From NCBI GenBank assembly GCA_932294295.1, contig OW028573.1, forward strand, positions 3,172,001 to 3,236,000: DNA of 64,000 nucleotides, read 5' to 3'. Position numbers and translations under genes: made by a program. This document shows positions 33,520 to 45,300 of the stretch, piece by piece. The notes below the pieces were generated by a model. It was not told the origin of the DNA and did not search any database. It saw only the letters and a list, made by a program, of their open reading frames with translations. Positions within the stretch are counted from its first letter, which is position 1, and every line of letters starts with the position of its first letter. This DNA comes from Alitta virens (lineage: Eukaryota; Annelida; Polychaeta; Phyllodocida; Nereididae).

Positions 33520-34215
33520 CGATCCTTCGCGATGTTTACATGTTCCCTCATGATGTATTTCTGTTCCCCCACAATGTCTTTGTATTCCCTTGCAATCTTA
33601 TTGCGTTCTATTGTGATCTTTGTGTTCCCTTGTGATAAATGCTTTCCATCACAATGATCGCGTTCCCTGGTGTTCATTACGTTCCTTCACATAAAAAACT
33701 TGTTCCCTCATGATAACCTTAATAAGGGTATGCGATTATCATGAGGGAGCGCCATCTTTTTGCAGAATGTAATTATCCCAAGGGACGCATTCCTTTCGCG
33801 AAGGGAATGTGAAAAATCGTGAAGGAATGTGAAAGTTTGCAAGTGAACGCAAAATATCACAAAAAATTGTTCAAATGCTCTGTACTTGACATGTCAGTAA
33901 AATGATCTATTTTCACATTCACTAGTTATCATTGCATGCCCTTGCAATATTTGTATGTTCCCTTGTGATCTTATTGCATTCCCTCATGAGTGTATCACGT
34001 TCCCTTGTGATCATATTGTGTTCTATTGCAAACAGTATATTATCTCGTGAACAGCGCATTCCCTCACAATCGCTTTCCCTCGTGAAGTTAAAGCAAAGTT
34101 ATCAAAAGGGAATGCAATATGTTCTCCTTCCAAGGGAGTGTATTATTTTCATGGGGAACACCAATTTTGTGAGAGTGGAAATTTTCAGAGGGAATGGGAT
34201 TTTTCACCAGGGTTC
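33520..34215. repeat. Degenerate array of TTCCCT(T/C)GTGAT-type units with an inverted centre
   Basis: About 25 loosely related units of 20-27 bp (for example GTTCCCTCATGATG, GTTCCCTTGTGATC). In the left part they read TTCCCT; around 33720-33850 they switch to AGGGAA. The switch occurs at a palindrome near 33700-33750 (CCCTCATGATAACC against its complement). This is a fold-back of diverged repeats. No coding content. Confidence 0.6.
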
Positions 34216-34429
34216 ATGGAAATCTGTTTTTTTTTATCTTCTAATGTCCGCTCAGGGGCTCTGTACTTTTCACACTGATACTTTATATCCCTATTAAGAA
34301 GTTGTAAGAATTGTGTCATACCTGCTGTTTTTTTATATTTTATAAATGCTTCCACCCTGCATAGCATGTGCTGCAGGGTTGAGTTACTGTGGGCATCCCC
34401 TTTCTAAAATCCTAGATCAGCCTATGATA

Positions 34430-35715
34430 TTATTCATGGTAGTCATAGACCTAATGATATGTCAAGTGGAACTATAGTTCCCATACGCAAGGGTAGATGG
34501 GCTAATTTAACAAAGTCTGAAAACTTCAGGGCCATCACTCTTGGTAGCATATTCTGTAAATTGCTCGATGCCATTATTTTGTTTTAAAAAAGGGCAGACC
34601 TGTTACTAATGATCTACAATTTGGTTATAAACAGGTTTTTTCCCAGTGTATTGCAGATTTCTGTTAAACATGTACCTGAACCAAAAACTGAGGTACTCAC
34701 TGATGGTGTCAAGCAAGGGGGTGTCAACTCCCCAATTCTGTTTTGTGTTTATGTTGACGGTTTAATGAATGAGTTGAAGAATAGTAATGTTGGCTGTCAC
34801 ATGGGTAATGTCTATGGTGGAGTATTTGGTTATGCAGACGATATTAAGTTACTGGCACCTAGTGTCGATGCTTTGAAAGTCATGACAACAATTTGTAAAA
34901 AGGTATACAACACAACATTTTGTTCCATGGTACAAAAAGTGAGCTTATCATATACAAGTTTACAAAGAATAAACCACCGGACCCTGTACTATTTGTAAAC
35001 AATTTAGAGTACCTAGAAAATCCAAAGTTACATATCTTGGTCATGATTGATATGAAGATATGGACTCTTTCAATACAGATAAATGTGTGTCTTAAATCGT
35101 CAATGTAATAGTCTTTGTGACTTTAGAAATGCAAGTGCTTACATTCGAAATAGTCTTTGTGACTTTAGAAATGCAAGTGCTTACATTCGAAATGAATTAT
35201 TTCATAGATATTGTACTACGTTTTATGGAAGCCAACTCCTTCCCTTGTTCAGCAATAGTGTACAGAATATTTTTCACATAGTGATTTATTGCCATATTGG
35301 GCTGGATGTATGGATATCAAACTTTGGTTTACTACGAGGTATGTAAACTTTCTCAGAGTGCATGTAACTCAAACAATGTTGTTATCAGGACAATTTCTAA
35401 CAGGGGTCTCCATGGGAGTTACTCAATTATTGGTGGTAACAAACGATATGTAGAAAATAATTTTTTTTTTTTTTTGTATTAGTAATGTAAAGAAACGATT
35501 GATTGATATGAATAATGATGACCTGGCAAGAACTGCTGAGCAGGTTAAAGAATTATGCTCTTTAAGAGACAGTTGTACCAATAAAGATATAAAGCATTTG
35601 TGCATTATTGATTTTTAATTTACCAGTATATTTTTGTTTATAGTTTATACTTTTGTTTTTACTGTGCAATCATTTTCTATATTGCTAATAAAGAATTTCA
35701 AACAAACAAACATTT
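34430..35715 (+). pseudogene. Decayed non-LTR reverse transcriptase
   Basis: A frame near 34470-34560 shows a TIVPI-type RT motif and a FRAITL motif. A second frame (34609 on) has QGGVNSP and the catalytic YADD box at 34831-34842. Stops and shifts follow, then an exact 42-bp (14-codon) tandem duplication at 35109-35192. The 3' end has a short AT-rich UTR and an AAACAAACAAACA tail near 35700. Plus-strand LINE remnant, non-functional. Confidence 0.75.
35109..35192. repeat. 42-bp exact tandem duplication in the LINE remnant
   Basis: Two head-to-tail copies of a unit beginning TAGTCTTTGTGAC. The length is a multiple of three, so it duplicates 14 codons. Confidence 0.9.
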
Positions 35716-36270
35716 GTTACCATGGAAACGACCAATTATGGTACATCTTGTAGCTATTACCTTTTGTGATGGTGGTTTTAAAATAAAAAGAATACAATCT
35801 CCTGGTTACTGCGTCTGATTTCATGGTCCGTAGAATCCTATAACCGTTTAATTTCATTAGGATTTGAATGCTAAAACATATCATAATGTCATGTGACAGC
35901 TACACAAGCATTACCTTTTAAACATGACCTAAATAAATTTACATTTCCCTTGAATTACAATTTGGACCTGCCAATTCTTTTAGACTCCGCCATAGTTTCA
36001 GAAATTTTTTTTTTGTTGTTATCATTTTTTGCAACATACATTATCACAAGGGCTATTGATCACAAGGGCTGTGTTGAACCCCCAGTCAGTGCATGGCTTT
36101 CGTGTATTTTCATAAACAGTCACACATTTTCGGCAGAAACTGTTGGCTTAAGTTTTTGTCACTTCTTGGCGCCATCTATTATTATAATGTTATGGCGCGC
36201 ATTTCTTATGCAGACAAGCACCTTGTAAAATGGAAATATCTAGTCATCCGTTTCAGTTCTTTGCTTTGTA
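35716..36270. other. Upstream flank of receptor gene 2
   Basis: Open frames here have no domain. This interval should contain the promoter and 5' UTR of receptor gene 2. I see no clear core promoter motif. Confidence 0.35.
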
Positions 36271-36303
36271 CAGATGATATTGCCACTGTGTTGCATCCAA
36301 AAC

Positions 36304-39300
36304 ATGGGCTTGATTATTTTAATAACGGTAGTAATTATGCTCAGTGGAATGAATGGACAAAATGCAACAATTCAGAACCATGAGGCTGCTGGTGAGTACT
36401 TCGAAAATGCCACAACAACAGTGGTTGAACCTCATGGTGATCAAGACAGTGTGGGTGAAGCAAAAACCTCAACAGAATTAAAAACATTCCAAGAACAATA
36501 TTTCATGAATGATAATGGCACTCTTGAGACGATTCAACAAGAAGACGATAGGGTGCCATTATACGTCCTTGGCTTATACCCTTGGGAAGGCATGTGGAAC
36601 GGAGGAGAGGCACTTCGCATTGCTACGACACTCGGGTTTGAATCAGTGAATGCTCACAAAGACATCTTGCCTGGGTATACCCTCAATCTCATCTGGAATA
36701 ACACGAAGGTGAGTGAAATTGGCAAAATTGGAAATATTAAAAAGAGATCAGAAACAGAGTGGAAATTGTACAGACAGACTGAAAAATATTTCATCCCACT
36801 TTGTCTGCTTTATGCAGGTTTAAAAAAGATGTAAGGTCAAAAAATTGTCACAAGTCACTGGGATAAAGTATTTGGCTACAACAAAAACTGTGTACAGATC
36901 CTCATGATACGAAACAATCATAATATTTTTTTATTGTGCTATTAAGTGTAATTATTATTTTTATTGTGCTGTTAAGACTATTTGACATCCCTTATAGGAT
37001 TACGAATGCATTCTGGCCGAGAAAAAAAACACGTCTGATCTCATCGATATCACGTGTGTTTCTTCTGGTAGAAAAAACGTTTCAGGTTTTCTAACCTGTT
37101 GCCCGTTTTCTGCCATTGATATATAATAAAGACAATGATATTATTGCATAGTAAAGACCAGACATGCACTGCTTATTCAAGGTATTGTTTGATGAATCAA
37201 ATTCAGTTGATATACAAATAAGTATAATGATTAAAAAAAAAGGTACCCTACAAATCATAGAGAAAATGCAAGTGTTTGACATTAATATGCCAATATTTGC
37301 TTGTATTTATACTATTATTATAGTGCATATCAGGACTGGGTACCTATGTACTCAACAAAGCGTTACTGGACGATCCTGTGAAGCACATGGTAATAGGAGC
37401 AGGCTGTTCCCCGGTCACACAAGCAACAGCTGAAGTTTCATACTTATGGAATCTTGTTCAGGTAGATGATTTTTATATCACATTTTGATAGTTTTAAGGT
37501 GGACGAGTGTTGTATAGGTGGGCTCTCATTTCCACCAAAAAGATGAAACCTGTGAGGCACAGTCAGGGTGACCCTGACTTGTGGAAAAGAGGTTCATTGA
37601 TCATTGATCATTGTCATTCTCAACCAATTTCTATATAATTAAAAAATTGTGTCAGAGTTAAGCTTTATTTGGATTAATCTGTTTGCATATACGTGTGCGT
37701 GTATGACAGAAATAATAACATATATTTTGACGGATTAATGTGAATGGTTAATTAGAGTTGAACTGTTTCTATTTTTGACGTACTTTGGTATTCTATTGTT
37801 TTGACACATTTTAATGAAATTTTGATAATTGTAAGTAAAAAATTCGGAAACTTTATTGTTTTAATTCATCATTGCAAACAGAGTTCAAAAAGTGTGCATC
37901 CAAGTCTGATGACAGATCACTGTTCTTATAAATGTCTTCGCGGGAGTACCAATTTACAAATTGAGTCAGTTCAGTGCAAAATAAAGGTACAAATACTGTG
38001 GTTTTCAATGTCTCAGTGTCGCCCCATGCTGTGTTCCAATGTACCCCATGCCTGGGGACCATTGGGACAATCTTTAAGGTCACAAAATGGCTGCTTCACC
38101 GGATGATGAATTTCAATATCCATGTTTTGCTGCTACAAAACTGTTGCACACAGATCAGGCAAAGTCATTGAGCATCAAACTTGCTTCATTTTTGTTTCTT
38201 TTGCAAGATATTCAATCCAATGTCAAAAATGTCTTTCACAATAAAGGGCAAACCTACATTCTATCTTTTATGCATCTTTCTTATGTTAAAAGTGGCTTTG
38301 TGAGTTTCAAAATTATTGCAATCTCTTCCATAATATTGATGTATATATAAAAAAGAGATAGACGTATTGGAAAGGATACAGCTCAAATTCCTTAAGAACC
38401 TATTAGGTGTGAGAAACCAAACATCATCTGTTGCTGTACTAGCAGATACGGGCAGATTCCTATTGATATATAGACAGCAAGCTTCTGCTATTAAATACTG
38501 GAATAGGCTAAAATCTGAAAACTGTCCCTTATTATTACGCAAATGCTATGACGTTCAAGTATCCCTTTATCGCAACAACCAGCCATGCTGGCTAACTAGG
38601 ATACATCAGGTTACAGATAGCTTAAATATTAATGATGATGAAATCCCAGCTTCAATTATCACTAAGTTGTATGAACAGGCACAAAGCAAGATGTTAACGG
38701 ATATTAATGACAATGTAAAAATTCCTAAGCTTAGAACTTACAAACTCTTCAAAAAGGAACTATGTCTAGAATCTTATTTAAATTACAACCTACCTAAGTA
38801 TCTGTATCGTAGTATAGCCAGATTTAGACTGAGTTCTCATAATCTCCATATAGAATTAGGAAGACACAAGAGACCTTATGTAGTAGCTGAAGAGCGCATT
38901 TGTAAAAGATGCGACACAAATGACACTGAAGATGAGTTTCATTGTTTGATAATTTGTAGAAATTGGGAAACAGCTAGAATGGATCTCTACCAAGTAGCTT
39001 ATAAACATATTGAAGACTTCACTATCTTTCACCCCAAAGAACAACTCTAAAAAATAATGATTAATAAAAATTCAGAAATGATTTATGCATTAGGTAAATT
39101 TTTAAACATAGTCCTTAAAACTGATAATATCGTTTAATGTACATTTTCATTCATAAAGTTCACCACATGGTCATGGGTAGCTGTAGGCACTGGACATGCG
39201 GACTCGCATGGTTTGATTTGTGGTTGCCTGGTGCATGCTTGATTGTTTGTTTGTAAATATATTTGGATGTTGATAGGCTTGTTTATTTAATTTATTGCTG

Positions 39301-42300
39301 CTCCAAATAAGGATTTGTACATATAATTATTTTTACTATTATTATTATTATATATAGTTCCTAAATAGACAATATAAAATCTGTACATATGTAAATACCC
39401 ACTCCTGCTGCTTATTTGTATTCAGTATTAATCTTCTATGGTGCATATATTTCTGCTAATTACCCTGATGGTGCCTTGTTTTTTCATATGCTTATAGTTG
39501 TACATAATTATCAAAAGATGCTTTTAATATGTAACTAAATTATGTTCATGTAGATTGTTCTTTTATTTTACTTAATCATTATATATATGTATATTTTTAT
39601 TTTTTTATCCTTGTATTTTATTTTTTATGACACATGTATCTCTTTGATGCTCTGAGGTCAATAAAATTCTATATATATATATATATTTTTAGTAAAATTC
39701 ACCAAAATTTATATTCGGCAATTACTCGCAGTACAGACAAGAGTGTCTTTGGCCTGGTTTTTCCCAGTATTCGATAAATTACATGATAATTGTTTTTCAT
39801 CATTGAAATCAAGCAAATGTGCTCTATGTGGTCAATTTACCCTAGATATTAAAATAAAAAATTCATGAATTCTCACCGGAGGAACATCGCAACTATATGT
39901 TGACAGACAGTATGTGTTTGCTCTGTTTTACAGATAGCATATTCCAGTGTGTCTCCCGCTCTTTCCAACAAGAAACGGTTCCCCAGATTCTTTCGGACCA
40001 GTTCTCCTGACACCGCGTTCAACATGGCCAGAATCGAGTTCTTCAAGAAGTTCGGTTGGAAACGAGTTGCTGCTATACATCAGTCTTTGGAACTCTTTTC
40101 TGCTGTATGTAGAATTTTTTTTATCGTTATATCGTGAACGTGACTGTTTCTCTTTTGTGAATCCATCATGTCGTGTGTACTTCCCACTCCAGAGAGTCGA
40201 TGCCTTTGACTTTGCCTTTAAGTCAAAGGAAGGTCTCCGTTATATAAAGTCAAGCCCCGGAGACTTATAAAACTTCAGATATTTGGCATAAACTCTTTGG
40301 TCTTTAGTGCAACCCAGAATGTGCAAGATATACCACCGTCCAAAAATATAGGACCACTTTGACCATTGTGTACATACATTTGCACTAAATGGTCATATAT
40401 TCATGGAGGCTGGTGTAATATTGGGAACCCATTATTGTTAGATAAATATAAATCAGATACATACTATACTCTTTGATGTTTTAACAGGTAACTGACGACA
40501 TGGTCAAGAAATTGCCAGAAAACGGGATAAACTTGATCACTTCAGAAATATTCACGGATGATCCCGCCATTCAAGTCAAGAACCTTTATGTGAGTGTAAT
40601 ATTTCTACGCTAAAACTTTTCCACTTTGCTAAGGCTTTTTTCTACCGAATACCTTCCAGTTACCTTTTTGCCTTTCTTTTATGTTTGCTCTTCACTCATG
40701 TCATGGAGAACCTTTTTGCCTTTGAGAAGAAACCAAATATGTTTTTTACTTCAGGCGAAAGATGCACGAATAATACTTGCTGGGTGTTACCCCGATATGG
40801 CCCTCAAGGTGTTCTGTGAGGTAATTCAGATGTTACTTATAAGGTGGTATTTCGCCTATTGACAAGCAACTGCTTACAAACAAAAGAAAGAACTACGGAT
40901 GCCAGACACCTAATCTATTCGCTTTTATACTCGTTTTACAGGCTTATAAAATAGGCATGTATGGACCAAAGTATGTTTGGTTCCTGCCTTCTTGGTTTGA
41001 TGCTGATTACCACACCCAAGATGAAATTGTACAAAGCACTGGATGCACTAAAGAGGAAATTGCCAAAGCGGTAGAAGGCTCTTTCCATACTGGTGAGTAT
41101 AACATTTCATTTGGTGATTTCTATGGCTTGCGAGACCTTATAAGACTTTAATGCAATGTGTTTTGCCAGAGAACTTCTTTTGCTCTAGGGTTGTTATGGC
41201 TGTAATTCGTGGGCTCTTTTTAACCCTCAGTGAACGAAGTTCGAAAAGGGTTTCTGTTATCATCAATGTCCGTCTGACCGGCGGACCGGCGGGCGTAACA
41301 TTTTCGTTTCCGGAGCAGAACTCTAACACTAATGCACTTACCTTCAGTTTTACATTTGTTTCATCCTTCGTCTTTTTTTCATAATAATGGAAAATAAGGA
41401 AAAAATGCTAAAACTTGGTACCACATACTTAGCAATGACAGCCGCAAATGTTGTACAATTCAATTTATCAAATATTTGATCATAGTATTGCCATGCTCAA
41501 CCCATTCAACAGTTTTTGTTTATAATCAGCAATTTCATAATAATTGCATAATGATCTATGTTACTTTCGCTTGACTCCAATACTTATTATTGTTTTCTTC
41601 ATAAAGCACCTGTAAATGTTCGGTTATAAATACTAATTTAAATGCCATAGAAAATGTTGAAGGGAATATGGCAATTGTTAATATATAGTTCCTTTAATTG
41701 CCAGCTAAATGTAAACAGCAAGCAAAAAATATTTTGACTTATAAAGGCATTAAAATGGGTGTGTTGAGTATCATTCCATACAAAATAAACCTTTAAGATC
41801 TGAATATTATAATGTGGATGTTAATATCCAAGTATATTTGCATCAAGAAAAGACAATGTAAGACTTAGTGGACAAAAGTAAGACTTATTACGGGCCTTAC
41901 TTTTTACAAAAATATAACCCACGGGAACACTGTATTATTTCACACTTAACAGAGTATAATGAACAAATTAAGAAATTAAAGAGTTAAAAAAATAGGACAT
42001 CTTGGACTCTAATTATCATTGCGTAACAGGCTTGGTAGGCAAAGTGGCAATTGTTTTGGTTCATCGCACACACTATATAAACACTCAAGAAATAATATTT
42101 TTCCAAATTTAGCCCAGATGAAAACTTAACCAGTTTGCTATGTGGGATTCGCAGATGGTTTAGCTGCAGCATAGCCTATATTTTTAGCTACAGCGGCAAA
42201 CCTAAGCCAAATGTCGTGGAATAATGTATTAGTGCAGTCTTTTTGCAAAAGTAAACATTCTAAAGATTAGAAAAACCCTAACTATCCCTCTGGAGTTGCG

Positions 42301-45300
42301 AAATGCAACTGACTGCAGCCAAATCCGGTTATGAAACGTTGTCTTGTGTCCCAGTTTGCCATGCTTGAGTGATGTTTAAAGTCAATTTCAAGACAAGGAA
42401 GCAATCAACGCTCTTTACAAACAGTTGTTATTGGCCTCAAACAAAATAGCATATAATAACTATATACACATTGGTGACCAGGTATTCAAAACAATGGTGA
42501 CGTAGCAAGTACACTTGCCAAGTGAACTGGAGTGCACTTCAATGCATTTGGCTATAATGAGGTGCACCATAACAATAGTGACAACATTCCTTTACCCTTG
42601 AAAGTGTGGTCACATCTTTTATTTATACATGTCTTGTCTACTGTTTGTAATTATTGGCATTTTTATATTTTATTTTATCACTGTCACATGTCGCTATGAC
42701 ATGCCTTGTTTTAGTCATATGCTTAAAGTTGTACATACTTATCATATAGATGTTTTTAATATGTAACTAAATTATGTTCATGTAGATTGTTCTTTTATTT
42801 TACTTTATCATATAAATATATATGAATACTTTTTTATCCTTGCATTTTATTTTTTTATGACACATGTATATTTTTTGTGCTTAGCGGTCAATAAAATTCT
42901 ATATATATATGTGTACTAATGTTGTATTTGTCTTTTCTGGCTCCATGCCATGATTTGGTGAGTATCATATTGCATTAACGATTTCTGCACGTATGTTTTG
43001 TTTGTCAAAGAAGATTCATTGGAACAAATATACTTTAAATGTTGACTCAGTCCTGAAGAAAAACATTTGTCTTTTGACAACTCCATAAAACATGGGCATA
43101 TTTCAGACAGTCTCAGGGAAACAGTAGATGATGGCCACTTTGCAACAATCAGATTCAACATTTTTGCAAAATAACTTTGAATTTAGTATTGAGACCACCA
43201 GTCATCATTATTGTTAAATAATGTGTGTTAATTATAATTACAATAGCTCTAGGCATTCGGATAAGGACTTCAGTCATACCAAAGATTCTTCAAAGATACA
43301 GCAGCTACTGCTTACTCTTTTGTTATTATCTCAATTGACAATCATCACATGCAGCTGCAATCAAACACACAAAAGTAATAATAGCCCTAAATTATCTTTA
43401 TGACTATATTTTCTTGTTTCCTCAAGAACAATCGATAATATGGATCTAAATATAGCACATGCACACTTATCACACCTTCGGGTAATTTTCCCCTCGGGCT
43501 TTGCAATACAAACATTAGAATATGTCACTGATAATTCAGATGTGTTACTGACGCCTGTCTTGACTTTTGCCCCCACAAATAGGGCAAATAGATTCATGTT
43601 TTATTAATGAGAAGAGAGATCATTGACACCTTTGAGGTGGACAGTGCCATTTTGGGTTCAAGTCAATTTTCTGTAATTTCTGTTGAAAGAAGTGTTCCAC
43701 CCTCCTGAATATCATGCGATATATATATTTCCAGGTTAGTTGGAGATTCAAATAGTCTCTCTAGAATGCCATTATATTTCTCTGCTTCAATTTTATAGCC
43801 TTGCTGGATCAAAAACTGTAACTATTTTCTGTGATATGTGGCACTCAGGACAAGCCCAGTGACATGTACCCTCTCCATAATTCAGATTCTGATATTGTGA
43901 CACTATAAGATCTAAAATATCACAATGACCCACTCCTTATACCCCTGACTAAATATGGCATAACTAAAAAAGACCTCATAAGCATCTGAGTAACCTAGGG
44001 CTTTCCTGAAAGAGAAGATGCCAGGTGCATGTTTTTTGGCCGCACCCTGTATTCTATACTTTGTTTTTCAGCAACCAATGTCACAGCTTGTTTTTCACCA
44101 TCAAAAGCCATTACAGTCTATTATTCCTCTCAGGTGTGGTATATCTCAATCCAAACGAGGACCTGGGCATAGCTGGCATCACACCCAAGGAGTTTCTGAA
44201 CATCTACAATGAGAGGGTCAACTTCTCTGCTCTTATTGGAGATTCCATGGTGGGTCAAGGGTTCGATGCTGCTTGGGCTGTTGCTCTAGCTCTCAACCAA
44301 ACTATGCAGGTCCTGCAGTCTGAAGGTACTTATGCATTTAAAGTGGCATGAGGTGCTGAGTATTCTGACGTTCGTGTAAACTAATGAAAATCATCTCCCC
44401 AACGTAAAAATCCATTATTTTCAAAACATCAGTCTTCTGGAAGATGCAAACTAACCCATCAAACTTATTTCCAAGTAGCTTAGAAATAACTTTAAAGAAG
44501 CTTGAAAATCTTTTGTAAGTAGCTCAGAATAATTTCAATTAGCTAAAAAGTAATTTCCATTAGGGTACTTGGCATAAATTCCTTGTTGCAGCTCTTAAAA
44601 TTGACGAAAGATTGGAAACCTGAGACGTGTGCAAATGACCTGTTATGTACTTTTGATGCTTTGATATTGTTTTGTTTCTTCTACATAATGATATTGCAAA
44701 TTAAAGGATTTTTCTTGAACAATTTAAACCCTTCTTGGGGGCGCTTTATGTAGATTAGACAGTTGTATAGCAGTTAGCAAAAAAAAAAAAATTGCATTCA
44801 CTCAGTGTTAAGAAAATGCAAAACATGACAATACGTAAAGACTATGGACCGCTAGTGTTACTTTTTCGTGCTTTATATTAACTATGCTTGTGTGAATAAA
44901 CATATCCTAATCATCTTATTTCTGTTTCAGTACAAGCCTCAATAACTATTTACTTATTTTAATCCATTAGGGGATGAAAGAAAACTTGAAGATTTTACGT
45001 ACGCTGACACAGACATGGGCAAGATTATGTTGGAGAGCATGAAGAAGGTCGAATTTCAAGGAATGAAGGGCTTTATTTACTTTGACGAAAATGGCGACCA
45101 CAATGGGGTTGTAAGATTTGCTCGTAACCAAGGTAACAAAACTGTTTCAGAATTATTTCCATTGTCACATTCCTCTTGTTGAATAGAAGGTAACGCTGCT
45201 CATTCACCGTCTGTGTGCAAGACTCTTTAATGTTTTCGGTTTATGAAATGACTTTTATGTATGCGACAATTTGCACAGGCATAAAAATCATCCGTGCAAA

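Noticed and set aside
33311..33520. Gly/Arg-rich open frame on the minus strand
   Set aside because: Translation of a CCT/CGT simple repeat.
38367..39050. Intact 227-codon frame as a host gene
   Set aside because: Matches the post-RT region of LINE polyproteins and ends in a LINE 3' tail that occurs again at 42690-42912.
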